From the NCBI GenBank assembly GCA_037176705.1, contig CM073895.1:5108551-5172550 (forward strand): 64,000 bases of DNA, in the 5' to 3' direction. The position numbers and the translations under genes are program-made. Positions 43,376 to 53,484 of this stretch are shown here, in pieces. Each line of letters starts with the position of its first letter. Within the stretch, counting starts at the first letter, position 1. The notes beneath the pieces were generated by a model. It did not search any database and was not told where the DNA came from. It saw only the letters and a list, made by a program, of their open reading frames with translations. Origin of the DNA: Molossus alvarezi. Lineage: Eukaryota > Chordata > Mammalia > Chiroptera > Molossidae.

Positions 43376-43484
43376 CCAGCAGCCCCTGGATGTGACTCTC
43401 TCTCCAACCATATCATGGCCCCCAAATGAAAAGCTCAACCCAGGGAACCCCAGGAGACCCCGGAGCCTGATCAGAAAACACCAG

Positions 43485-43640
43485 GAGTTTGTACAACACA
43501 GGCTGCTACAGACAAACGGGATTGCTTTTTTGATTAGTGGGTAAAGGGGTCGGATTCGATACGCTGCCTCGTGAAACAGTTTGCAGTTAACCCCATCGGC
43601 TCGGCAGTGACACTGTCACGGGGCCGGAAATGGCGGAGAG
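43485..43640. promoter_or_regulatory. Candidate conserved non-coding element
   Basis: ccaggagtttgtacaacaca, gctacagacaaacgggattg, cttttttgattagtgggtaa, ggtcggattcgatacgctgc and cagtttgcagttaaccccat. Unique, balanced composition, no repeat signature. Confidence 0.38.
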
Positions 43641-43644
43641 ACCG

Positions 43645-45045
43645 CACAGCGAGGGCAGTGGTGGCAAAGGGAGCTGGCGCGGGAGCCTGGGGTCCGAGCA
43701 GGCCGTGGCCGTGGTTTGGGGTTGCGAGGCGAATGACGGGGGAGAGGGCCGGGGTGGGGGCACCCAGTGAGGCCGGTCGGTCGGCCGTGCCCTCCAAGCC
43801 TTGGCAAGTTCACGTCACCGGCTTTGCCCCCCTGAAAGGCTTGGCTCTGCATTGCAGAAACCAGCCGAGTGGACACCCCCGCCCCAGCCCAGACTGAGCC
43901 CCAGATCTCTGTGACCCACTGCATCCTGCGTGTCTCCACCTGGAATCTTATGAGCTCCTCAAAGTCACCCAGTGGAAATCGGGAGCCAGCCCCTCCCCAC
44001 CAGCCGCTCCCACAGTGCTTCCTGTCCCAGGGAAGGTCCGGGACCCCTATGTACCCATCTTCCCCGCCAGAAAGCCGGGCGTTGCCCTGGCACCTGGCAC
44101 ATGTGGCCGTTGCCCTGCTCCCTGGTCATCGGGCCCAGCCTCCCTCACTCTGCTGCCTGGCCACACGGCTACCCCAGGGAGCTTCTGAATCGCCCGTCTG
44201 ATCATGACATTCTTCTCTCCCTGCTGCCCAAGGGCAGAGTCATACTCCTTGCGATGGCCCTTTGTGACCTGACAGCTGTGTCCCCTGCCAGGCAGTCTCT
44301 TTGCCCCACACTTACACCCCGGTCCATCCCAGCTCCTCAAGGTTGGCTCTGTCTTGCCTCCCATCCCCCACCTGCTCTTCCTGCCACTCTGCCCTTGGCC
44401 AACCCTGCCCCTCTCAAAGCCCCACAGCCTCCTCTGACCCCCGCCCCCCCTGCTCAGGGACTGTCCCGGGCATCCCATCCCAAGCTCTCAACCCTCACAG
44501 CCACCCAGGGGACAGGAGGACGGTGTCCGTTTTACAGCCTAGAGGACAAGGACCCCAGCTGATGAGTGGGAGGTCTCCCGCCCCAGGCAGGAACTGCCTC
44601 TCCGGGGCCTGTCCTTGCTGACCGCCACTCACCGCAGACACATTCCCCACGAGGACAGCCACTGGGCCCTGGAGCCCCTCACTGCAGGGCCATTTCCGGC
44701 TGCTTTCCTAGTGAGACCGCACAGGACCACGAGCCAGACTGAAGCCTCTGATGTCTGCGTGGCCTTTCCTGTGTCACTGTGGGGACAGGTGTGCTGGGCC
44801 TGCCACCGTGGGAGAGCTCTCGGCCACCTCCCTTCAGAAGGTCCCAGGTTCCCTCCCCCCAGGAGCTTCCAGCCCCAGAACACAGCTTCGGGGCAAATGT
44901 GCTGAGCCGGGGACCAGGGACCCCCAGTGCCTGGTGCCTCTGCGGCTCTCGTCCTCCAGGCTCGGGGAACTCTCCCTTCCTCCTGTGATGCTGTGACGTG
45001 GCTGCCGCTCATCAGGGGTCCGCTGCCAGCCGAGCGCCCCTCTCC
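43645..45045. other. GC-rich intron with decayed L2 and MIR pieces
   Basis: tctgatcatgacattcttct, ctccctgctgcccaagggca and gagtcatactccttgcgatg at about 44197-44260 resemble sense L2 (ctgatcatgtcactc...). ggacggtgtccgttttacag at about 44518 with agaggacaag resembles antisense MIR. Nothing else was recognised. Confidence 0.5.
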
Positions 45046-45049
45046 CGCC

Positions 45050-45205
45050 TTCCTAATACTGCGCCTCTCATCTGTGGAGACCCGAGACGCTGGAGCACCA
45101 GGGTGGTTGGAGTAATATCTAAAAATAGAGCAGCTGGGTTCTGAGCGAGGCCCCGAGGGTTCCTCTGATTAAAATGCATGAGCCTTGATGCAGAGACGGC
45201 AATTT
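45050..45205. promoter_or_regulatory. Candidate conserved non-coding element
   Basis: ggagtaatatctaaaaatag (MEF2-like ctaaaaatag), gttcctctgattaaaatgca, tgagccttgatgcagagacg and gcaatttctctc. Unique AT-enriched sequence near the exon (2 kb upstream). Confidence 0.45.
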
Positions 45206-45699
45206 CTCTCTCTCACTTCCTCTACCTATTGGATGGTTCTGGGCCGTTCTGGGGAGGGGAGGGGGCCAGAGAGAGGGGGCGGGGGCAGGCGCTTCCTATC
45301 TGTGCCCTGCAGAGGGACACACAGTCGGTGCTTGGCAAATTCCTGGGGGCCCCCTCCTGCGCCGTCCAAGGAGGCTGCAGCCCAACCCAGAGGAAGGCAG
45401 AGAGCAAGGGGAGGGGGCCAGGGGGCCGCCGATCAGCCGCGTTCTTTCCAAGTTCAAGGAGCAGCGGTGGCAAGAGAGAAGGTGAAGAGGAGAAGGCACT
45501 GGGGAAGCCTTATATTTCAAGGGGACGGAGAGACTCTCACAGAACTGATGTCCCCCTGCATTAGGTCCCTGCAGGGGGACACGCCTGGAAGCTGCCCCCG
45601 AGGACACGCCATTCCACGGGGAAGGCGGGGCGGCGGCCCCGCGGCGGCCAAAGGCTCGGGGAACGAGGCCCGAATGCGCGTGTCCTTGGGCGGAAAGGA

Positions 45700-45990
45700 A
45701 CAAGTGATCAGAAATAAAGACCGACGAACACGGAGAGAGAAAGGGTACCGGAATGCCAGGGAAGAATATTGCCTTCTTAATAATGAATACATTCCGTGGG
45801 CAAGAATTGCAAGGGAATCGTTTAAATTAATTTCCGCTTTGTTTGTGTGGTTTGTAGGGGGCGTAAGTCCCAGCTGACAGCAATGTGGGAAAGTTCTCAC
45901 ATACCCGGGATCCGCTTGCTCGCAGCCAGAATCCCACAGCCCGAAATGATTTCTCTTTCAGCTCTGCCAATCAGACAGGCCGGGCGCGGC
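45700..45990. promoter_or_regulatory. Candidate conserved non-coding element
   Basis: gtgatcagaaataaagaccg, gccagggaagaatattgcct, tcttaataatgaatacattc, gaattgcaagggaatcgttt, aaattaatttccgctttgtt, gtgtggtttgtagg (RUNX-like), aatgtgggaaagttctcaca (RBPJ-like gtgggaa), cgaaatgatttctctttcag and ctctgccaatcagac (CCAAT-box sequence). About 290 bp free of repeat signature, 1.3 kb upstream of the exon. A CpG-rich patch (ggcggggcggcggccccgcg) adjoins at 45625-45660. Confidence 0.5.
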
Positions 45991-46505
45991 CGAAGCCGCT
46001 CACACCTGGTGTCTTTGGGGGTGCAAAGGTGTCTGATGGGAGCTCTGCAGAGTGGGTGTTGGGGTGGAGGACCAGTTGCGAGAGAACGGGGAGCAGTGGG
46101 AGGGGAAGCCCTGACCTTGGCCATCCTTCCCTGCTCTGCTGGCCCTGCCCAGGGGAACCCCCCACGGAGCTGGAAGGAGAATGTTCCAATATGGGACTGG
46201 GGGTCAAAAGGCAAAGGCCGAATCCCCTCCCACTCAGACCTCCAGAGTTCGGAGGTCAGAGGGTGCCCGGTGACTTGCCCTTCTTGTCCTTTTCCCGCCT
46301 CTGCCAGCCAGCCACCCCAGAAGCACAGCTGCACCCCTGGTTCTGTGTGCCCCCTCCCGCCCACCCCACACGCTGCCCCTGAGCTTGAGCTCCCACCCAC
46401 CTGATTCCTCTGTCTACCTTAGAGCCAGTCTGGCTCTGGCTACTTTCTAAAACCAGGTCCCTCTGCCGAAGAAAGATGTGGGCGTGAATTTAAAAAAAAA
46501 AAAAA

Positions 46506-46668
46506 TTTTTTTTCCTTTATTGATTTTAGAGAGAGAGGAAGGGAGAGGGGGAGAGAGATAAACATCGATGAGAGAGAACATCGATTGGCCGCCTCCTGCC
46601 TGCGCCCCACTGGGGATCTGGCCCACAACCTGGACACGTGCCCTGACCGGGAATCCAACCGGCCAAAG
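46506..46668 (-). mobile_element. Ves SINE, 5'-truncated
   Basis: Antisense Ves with tail tttttttcctttattgattt, gagaggaagggagaggggga, aaacatcgatgagagagaac, cgcctcctgcctgcgcccca, ctggggatctggcccacaac and ccctgaccgggaatccaacc, then the match stops. The tRNA-like A-box end is missing. An A-run (46492-46505) precedes it. This copy lies 0.6 kb upstream of the exon. Confidence 0.9.
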
Positions 46669-46669
46669 G

Positions 46670-47240
46670 TGCAGGTTTATACTTAGAACAGACAAATCTG
46701 TGAATAAACAAACTGTAAGTCAGAACCCGGAAGGGGGGCTCTGGAGGTGAGACCTGGGGGTGCTGCCTCCCCGGCCCACCAGCCGTGGGCTCCCAGCAGC
46801 CAGGGCTACCCTGTCGGGCGTGACGCTCCTTGGCCTGGGAAAGGTCTGCAGTGTGTGTGTATGTGAATCAGTTCTGTGACCGTCCGCCCCTCCCTGCCCA
46901 CCAAGGGGCCTTAACGTAGGCTCCCTGAATGAACTTCAGGGTAACTTCAAGCCCCTAATTAAAGACAAAACTGTGTCCGTGTGTGCAGCCCCCTGGCCCC
47001 TGGCTTGTCTGGGTCCTCACACGCCTCCATGGCCACGAAAGGGTGAGCGCCCAGCTGCCCGTCAGGTGTCCCTCTGGTACTTCAGCTGTGCCTCCCAGAC
47101 ACCGTCCTGCCACAGACCCGGTTCTCGGTCCTGGGGCCAGACGCAGAGGCGCCCGCTCTCGGTCTCCCCGGGCGCTGGCCGCGTCTGCCGTCCTTCCTCG
47201 CTCCTTCTCTGTTGCGCCGTCTTCCTGCCTCCCTTCCTTC
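46670..47240. other. Intron immediately upstream of the exon
   Basis: GC-rich; no repeat recognised. A short gtgtgtgtatgtg run occurs at about 46852. From about 47190 the sequence becomes pyrimidine-rich towards the splice acceptor. Confidence 0.55.
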
Positions 47241-47276
47241 TTTCCAACTGAATTCTCGTTTTTCCTCTCTCCCTAG
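47241..47276 (+). promoter_or_regulatory. CAMTA1: Splice acceptor region of the CAMTA1 exon
   Basis: A pyrimidine-rich run (gtttttcctctctccctag) ends in the AG at 47275-47276, directly before the coding sequence. A possible branch-point adenosine lies in ctgaat at about 47248-47253, roughly 25 bases upstream of the AG, which is a usual distance. The branch point is a guess from motif and spacing only. Confidence 0.85.
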
Positions 47277-47348
47277 TGCTTGTACGGCTGCTATGTCCAT
47301 TCCTCCATCATCCCCACCTTCCACCGGAGGTGCTACTGGCTCCTTCAG
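47277..47348 (+). CDS. CAMTA1: Internal exon of calmodulin-binding transcription activator 1 (CG-1 domain segment)
   Basis: The 72 bases read as 24 codons with no stop, starting Cys-Leu-Tyr-Gly and ending Trp-Leu-Leu-Gln, and include YGCYVHSSIIPTFHRRCYW. From family knowledge this is the part of the CG-1 sequence-specific DNA-binding domain between the KLKVQG region and the NPDIVLVHY region of CAMTA proteins, which are nuclear transcription activators that also carry IPT/TIG, ankyrin and IQ motifs. An acceptor (tttcctctctccctag) precedes it and CAG|gtaggt follows. If both junctions are phase 0, as the reading frame implies, skipping the exon would keep frame but remove part of the DNA-binding domain. 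CAMTA2 shares this motif, but its gene is compact and neighbouring exons should then lie close by; none was seen. A processed pseudogene is excluded by the intact splice sites and the absence of joined flanking coding sequence. Assignment to CAMTA1 over CAMTA2 is inference; membership of the CAMTA family is close to certain. Confidence 0.93.
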
Positions 47349-47354
47349 GTAGGT
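47346..47354 (+). promoter_or_regulatory. CAMTA1: Splice donor of the CAMTA1 exon
   Basis: The exon ends CAG and the intron begins gtaggt, a good match to the vertebrate 5' splice-site consensus MAG|GTRAGT. The donor fixes the 3' end of the 72-base exon and keeps the reading frame at a codon boundary. Confidence 0.9.
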
Positions 47355-50300
47355 GGCTGGGACTGGATTTCTTCTTCCGTCTCCGGCGGGGAAGGGGCTG
47401 CGGAGGGACCGAGTGGGTGGGGCTCCCGCGTGCGGCGCCCCCGGCTGAGGCCCGGGGCTCGGCACTGGCCAGCTCTGCTTGGCGTGTGGCACGGGGGGGG
47501 GCCAGCTGGTGGGTGGGGGTGGTGCTCACGGTCCCACGGGAACAGAGCCTCTCCAGGTGCTTCGAGAGTGCCTCGGGTCCTCTGGATGGGACAGAAGGCA
47601 GGCCGAGCCTCCTGCCCCCCGCTGTTGAAAGCTGCATGTGTGGAACATCAGCTCCTGGACGCGCACCAGTTGCGGTTGGATTGATCTGGATTGATTGGGC
47701 CGGTGGTTCGGTTGTCGGGAGCAGGGAAGCTCCAGGCTCAGTGGGAAGGAGTTCTGTAATCGATTTGTGATGGCTGCTGTGTAGCAGGATTGAAAAGTGG
47801 GGGGGGGGGGAGCTGCCAGGTGTCCTTGCCCAATAGGGTCCCCAGGCTCCCAGGTCGCTGTCCGTGGTGCTGGTGCATAGCCTGGCTGAGTCAGCCCTGG
47901 GCCACCACGGGGCCGTCTTGCCGATGGGTGGTCACTGCTGGTCCCTTTCCTGCTAAAAGGTGCCGCTGTGCGAGTGGGGAGGTCCGAGGGATGCGCCCCG
48001 TCAGGCTGCATCTGGGTCTTTCCCGAAGCGTGGCCTCTGGTTGGCAGCTGCTCTTAGAACCCCTCCCAGTGGGCAGGGCACCATCACCCAAGTTCTTGCT
48101 CCTGCCTCCACCCAGGAACTGCTGCCTGCAGCCTTCCCCGCTGAGGGGCTGTCTGCATCCACCGTTGTTCAGCTTCGCCAGCCCCCAGGCCCCGCGTTTG
48201 CGGATCTCCCTGCCCTTGGGGTGTGGCGCGTGTTCCGGAGAAGACGGCTGTGTCCACGGGCTGCAGGGAGGCCCCTGGTTTCAGGGAAGGTGTCTTGGAA
48301 GGTGTCTGCAGGGCCCAGAGCCATCTCGGTGTGGACGCCAAGGCTTCCCCTTTCCAAGCCTTTCCGTTCTCCCTCAGTTCCCAGAAATAATTGTCTGAGT
48401 TCATTAGCGGATGACGCCCGAGCCCGTCTGAGGCTGTGCTGATCTGCAGACGCCGCTTTCCCGGCACATCCCTGTGGTTAGTTCCCCAGGGTCTGACTCC
48501 CCGGACGTCGGCCTGGTAGCACCTGGCTTGCTAATTGTTCGGCCCTGTGTCCTTGTGAGGGGAACCTTCAGGTGATAGTTCCCAGTCTGGCTCATAAGGA
48601 TGGACCCAAGGCTTTCTGCCATTTAGCGAGTGGCTTTCTTGTGTACCTGCCGGGGGGAGGGAGTGTGGAAGAGCAGAGCTGTGGGGGGTGAGAGCCTGTC
48701 CCCCGTCCTAGGGTCACCCTCTGCCCGCACACTCCTTCCTGGGTCTCCCAATCCCTGACGGGTCCTGTTTGGGCTTTTTAAACCCTTTTCGGTTTTCATG
48801 TCCCATCAGAACACCTCCCCAAGCTCCCCCTCTGCTGGCCACTTCCCTCCTCCTGTTGGAGCCGCACCCCAAAGCCGGCTCCCACCAGCCAGCCGCTCCA
48901 GCAGCCCCAGCGGCCTGCTGTACGGGTGCTTCGCCCCCTCCAGGCCTGCCCTCCTGCACCCCAGCCTCCATCTGCCACCTGTCGTTCCATCGCGCTCTGT
49001 GGCTTTTTAATCCCACTAAATTTACTTCCCCGGAATCCGACACTGTCAGGCAGCCCGGGGGTCTGAGCTTTTTACTCCCCAAACTGGATCCCACTCAGTC
49101 GGGTGCCTCAAGCCAGGTTCCTCTTAAATCTGGGTGTTCCTGCCTTGCATTGGGGCTAGGCGGGGAGTAGGGGGGCTCCACTCCTCTGTCCCAGTCCCGC
49201 TCCCTGGGACTTCAGTCCTTGGCCGCCGTGTGCTGAGACATACCTGGGCTTGTCCCCTTCCAGCTGGTGGGGGAGCCTGAGTCCCCGCAGAGGCCAGCAC
49301 CCCCAGATCCAGTTTCTTCAGGGCTAATCTGGGCCTCTTTACTTTCTCTCCCACTCCCGGGGCACTGTCGGCGTACCCTCTCGGCTGCACAGAGCGCGGC
49401 TCTTAGCTGGGGATCAGGTGACGGGAGGGATGCACACAGCTGTGGGGCTCCTCTCCCCGTCGGTCTGGGCAGTGGGAGGTCGAGGATCGAAGGCCAAAGC
49501 AATTAGTGTGACACAGGTCCATGCAGAGCCAAGGGCCCACGCGCCGGCCAGCCGCCCAGGGCCATTTGTTCCGGTGCTAATTACATCACCAGGATCACGA
49601 CGGCGGGGCCAGGCTTCCTGTCTGGTAGGAAGCAGGAAAGGAGCCATGAGACACTGGCCCAGATGGACACTGGCCCGAGTGTGGCCGACACCAGTCACCA
49701 AGAGGAAGATGGGGTGGGCGCGAAGGTTCAGCACTGAGGAGGGAGGCTGCCCAGGTGCCAGCCGAGCTCCAGAGAAGCCAGTCTGGTGCCCGAACAGGAC
49801 AGGCTGCGGGGCAAGGAGCAGCGGCCTGGCCACGCACCTCACAGGCCCCTGCCCAGGGTGAGCCGACTGACCAGGATGGGGGAGGCGTCCAGAAAGGAAA
49901 GGGGCTGGGAGGAGGCTGGGAGGTGGGCTCTGGATGAAGGAGGACTTCCTCGAGGGGCAGCCCCTCCACCCCTGCGGCGTCCCGGCTCAGCTGACTGTGG
50001 TGCCCTGCAGGCCGAGAGCGGCCTCCAGCCTCTGAGGTCCTCCGGCTGATTCTGCAGCGGGACTCCTGCCCGCCCAGGCCTGGTTTCCTCTGCAGCCAGA
50101 CTGTGGGCTCCTGAGGGGGACCTGCCGCCCTCCGGCCCCCACGCAGCCGACACAGAGCCTCAGACAGACGGGGAGGGCCGTGGTTCTGCTGCCGGCTGAG
50201 TGAGCCTGCCAGACCCGGGCACGGAGGCCGCCATGCCCACCAGAGCAGAGGCTCAGGGGCGGACAGGAGCTGACGGGCACCCAGGGCTTCCGTGTGAGCG

Positions 50301-51585
50301 GGTTTCAGGGGAGCTCTCTCCCTCTCGCCGCCCCCTCCCTCCCCCTCCCCAATGCTAATAGATATTGTGTCAGGACCTGAGCAGGGTCTCCCCTGGAGTG
50401 AAAGGACTCAGGCCACTTCATTAGCCCGTAGGTGCACAAGGTCATTGCTGTGACTGGAGGTAGCCCGTGAGGTCACCTGCCCAGGGTGGCATCTGGAGAC
50501 CCCAGGCCACTCTGAGTCCAAACCACCTGAGCTCAGACCACTTCCCCAGCTGCAGCAGGGCCTTTGGCAGATTTGCCTGTGACCTTGAGAAGTCCCCGCC
50601 GCGGGCCGGCACACCTCCTCTTGTCACGTCATCAGCATCACTGGGGCCCCGTTGTCACAGCTGTCAGGGCCCCAGGCTCCGTCAGACCCGCCCAGTACAT
50701 CGCCTGGCTGCAGCCGGAGGCCCTGGGAAGACAGGCCCAGGCCCAGGGTCCCCCGCTGGCTGGTGGTGGCGCCAGGCTGGGCTCAGGCCACCCCATTCCT
50801 CTCTCTGCCTCCTGAACGTGCTCATCTCTGCAGCTATTGGTCCTTGAGCTTCGCTGGGGCGGGGGCGGTGCAACCCCCTCCTGCCGGCTGGGCTACCCCC
50901 AGGCCGAGTCAGACAGCAAGGGCCTCCATCGCTGCCCGTGGCCTCTCCTGCTTGGGGTTCTGAGTGCTGTGGCTCAGGGCCTCCCTGGTCCTCTCCGGCA
51001 TCCCCTTTTCCCTTTGTGTGGGTCCCCCCTGCCCGCGCCCCAGGAGGACAGGCCCCTCCGGGCCAGACTTCCCAGCGACTCTGTGGCTCATTTGGAAACT
51101 ATTTCTGCCTCTAATGAGTGTTTTCCTCTTTGCCTTGTTCTCCAAAGTGCTTGATGACTGTTTCCATGCTCCCCGGAGCAGGGGGTGTGTCCTGTGTGTC
51201 TGCCTCCGCCGCTCTGGACCAGCTCTCGGGGTGCAGGCAGCGGGCCCCTCCCGGCCCACCCCGGCCGCACCCACAGAGGCCTCCGGCCCGCAGACAGAGC
51301 TGTGCTCCCCCGGCACCCGCGGACTGGGCTCTCGGGTTGCTGGAGAACAGCGCACGTTTGGGGTCTGAGTTCTAGGACATCTGGGGTATGAGGAGTCGGG
51401 TTCCAGCCCTGAGGACCCTGAACATCGGAAGCTGTGACGCACAGCTGGCCACATGGGCACAGCTCCCGGCTGGGCAGTGCACTGGACCTCACCTCGGGCC
51501 CGTGTCACCGGGAGAAGGCCAGGCTCCAGGAGGTCCACAGTGAGCCAGTCAGGGGGCCCGGAGCTGCCCTCTCTGTCTCCCCCGG
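47355..51585. other. Intron downstream of the exon, mostly GC-rich
   Basis: Small AT-enriched unique patches stand out: tggattgatctggattgatt (47677), agttctgtaatcgatttgtg (47750), cagaaataattgtctgagtt followed by cattagcgg (48381), gtggctttttaatcccacta (49000), gcaattagtgtgacacaggt and ggtgctaattacatcaccag (49498-49590), and ggaaactatttctgcctcta followed by atgagtgttttcc (51093). Each is a short candidate conserved element. No transposon family was recognised over most of the stretch. Confidence 0.45.
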
Positions 51586-51591
51586 TGTCAT

Positions 51592-51680
51592 CGTCACCCC
51601 TTCCTAGAGGGAGAGACTGGAGACACGGCTTTGAGCACTGGTCCCAGGTCACGCGGCCAGAGAGGGGTGCTGCCGGCCTT
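51592..51680 (-). mobile_element. Probable MIR fragment
   Basis: agagggagagactggagaca and tggtcccaggtcacgcggcc followed by agagaggggtgctg resemble antisense MIR (gaggaaactgaggc...aaggtcacacagcc). Confidence 0.5.
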
Positions 51681-52631
51681 GGCCTCCATGCAGGGCTCGG
51701 TGCTGGGGTGCCGTTCCCACCAAGCCCCAGGGCGAGCAGGGGCGTGGAGCAAGCCAGAGGAGTGCAGGGGTGGTGGGGTGCCAGCCCCAGCAGGCTCCCA
51801 CGGTCCCCACAGAGCCCCCACACCTGCGAGTACAGGGAAGCCCCACCCACAGGACTCTGCCCCCTTGGAAAGGAGTGAGACCCCATTCTGCTCGGACAGA
51901 GCTCCAGGCCCCTCAGGTCCCGTGAGACCCCTGCTTCCCCGAACCTGCTGGGTGCAGCCTGGGGTCAAGCTGAAGCCCTAAATCCCTTTGTGGGGCTGTG
52001 GGCCCCCGGCCTGGTCAATGCCCTGCCCACCGAGTCCTGACAACAGGCCTTCCCGACAGAAACAGCCGGGCTGCCGGGGAGCCCGGGGAGGGGCCCACGA
52101 GGACCCTGTTCAGAGTCAGGAGAGGGGCTAAAACCAGCCACTAGGGGAGCTGGGCCAGCAGCCTCCCCAGGTGACCCCAGCGCTCAGGAAGGGCCCCAGA
52201 GAAGCCACCTCCGCTCACATCCTGGGACATCACAGGGACAGCCCAGCGGCAGCCCCCGCCCCAGATACCGGCCTTGACCCCAGGTGTCCTGAGCAGCCTG
52301 CCTTTCTCCAGGGGCCTCCCTCCCTGCACCCCGGGGCTCCCCCCTCTGAACAGGCCCCGCCTCGGTGCAACATGATGGTCCCTTTCTGGCCGACTGCCTC
52401 TGGCTCCCCAAGAAGGGTCCTCAGAGCTCATCGCTTCCCTGAGGCAGCAAAGTGGGGCACCGTGGGGGCAGGTGGGGGCAGCCTCAGGGTCCGGACTCAT
52501 CCCTGCTCCCTAAGTTGTGGGAAGACTGCCCTTTGGGGCACCCGCCTGGAGCACCCATTGGCTCTCTGTTTGGGCTGCTGCTTGTTTTAAGCCTTCACAA
52601 TAGTGGGGTTCTCCCAGGGGAGCACCTCTTA

Positions 52632-52780
52632 GCTGGCTGGCTCTGAGCCTCAGTTTCCTCGTCAGTAAAATGGCGAGAACAGTGTGGACCGCCCAGGGCC
52701 GCTGTGAGAACTAACGTGAAGGGGACAGGCACTAGAGGGTGCCCGGCCCCCGCGTGCGGCGGGCTCTCAGCGGATGACAG
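52632..52780 (+). mobile_element. MIR SINE fragment
   Basis: ctctgagcctcagtttcctc, gtcagtaaaatggcgagaac, cgcccagggccgctgtgaga, actaacgtgaaggggacagg and gtgcggcgggctctcagcgg follow sense MIR closely from the core to the 3' end. Confidence 0.82.
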
Positions 52781-53271
52781 CTCTGCTCAGCACCGGGTGG
52801 ACAGGGGCATCCTGGTGTCCCAAAGAGAGCGTCTGTGATTCCCCCTCGCCACATCCCCCTGGGCTCTGGCAGCGAGGGGGGGGGCTGGCCCTCTCTCCGC
52901 CCTCCCTCCCGCCCCTCCTCGGCAGCCGGCAACGGGACACGCTTGAGGAGCAGTCCTGGCATCGTCATTGTTAGAAAGTCCCTCCACCAAAAATAGACTT
53001 GAAAGCTGTCTGGGGATGATCAGCCCTTTCAAGAGCCTAGGGCCTCCCCACCACCCTCCTCACTCCTCGGGACTGCAGCCCCACCTGGCACCTGGCCTCA
53101 GACTCGGGGTGCCCGCAGGTGAGCTGGGTCCCCGCAGGGACCAGAGCCTGAGCAGGGCGGCCAGAAGCGCAAGCCCGCACTCCCCTTGCGGTCTGCAGGC
53201 TTGTCCCCTCCGGTGAGCTGCACTCCAGCAGCAGGCCACCCAGATGCGGGCCAGTCCCACAGAAGAGAGGC

Positions 53272-53480
53272 CAGGCTTCCCTCCCCCTTCCCCCCGCCTT
53301 CCCTCCCGTCTTCCTTTCTGTCTATCTTCCTGCCTATCTCCCTCCCTCCCTCCCTTCCTTTTTCCCTCCTTTCCTTCCTATCTTCCTGCCTTCCTTCTTT
53401 CCTTCCTCCCTTCCTCCCTCCCTTCCTTCCTTCCTCTCTTCCTGCCTTCCTCCTCCTTTCTGTTTCTCTGTCCCCCTTTC
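53272..53480 (+). repeat. Pyrimidine-rich (CTTCC/CCTTCCTT)n microsatellite
   Basis: About 200 bases of almost pure C/T (ttccttcctatcttcctgcc, ccttccttccttcctctctt). Homopurine-homopyrimidine tracts with mirror symmetry can form triplex (H-) DNA. The Arg/Lys/Glu/Gly-rich frame on the minus strand is a by-product. Confidence 0.95.
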
Positions 53481-53484
53481 GCTC

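Larger units (their letters stand above)
1..47276 (+). other. CAMTA1: Intron upstream of the CAMTA1 exon (5' part outside window)
   Basis: The gene is transcribed from the + strand, so everything before the acceptor is intron or carries exons I could not recognise. I looked for the preceding CG-1 exon (expected residues around KKRKDGKTTREDHMKLKVQG) and did not see it on either strand. The sequence is GC-rich and dense in decayed transposons and minisatellites, with islands of AT-rich single-copy DNA. Intron assignment is inference from the exon and from the very large introns known in this part of the gene. Confidence 0.75.

Noticed and set aside
47277..47348. CAMTA2 or a processed pseudogene as source of the exon
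   Set aside because: Intact splice acceptor and donor argue against a retrocopy. CAMTA2 is compact, yet no partner exon is visible for tens of kilobases.
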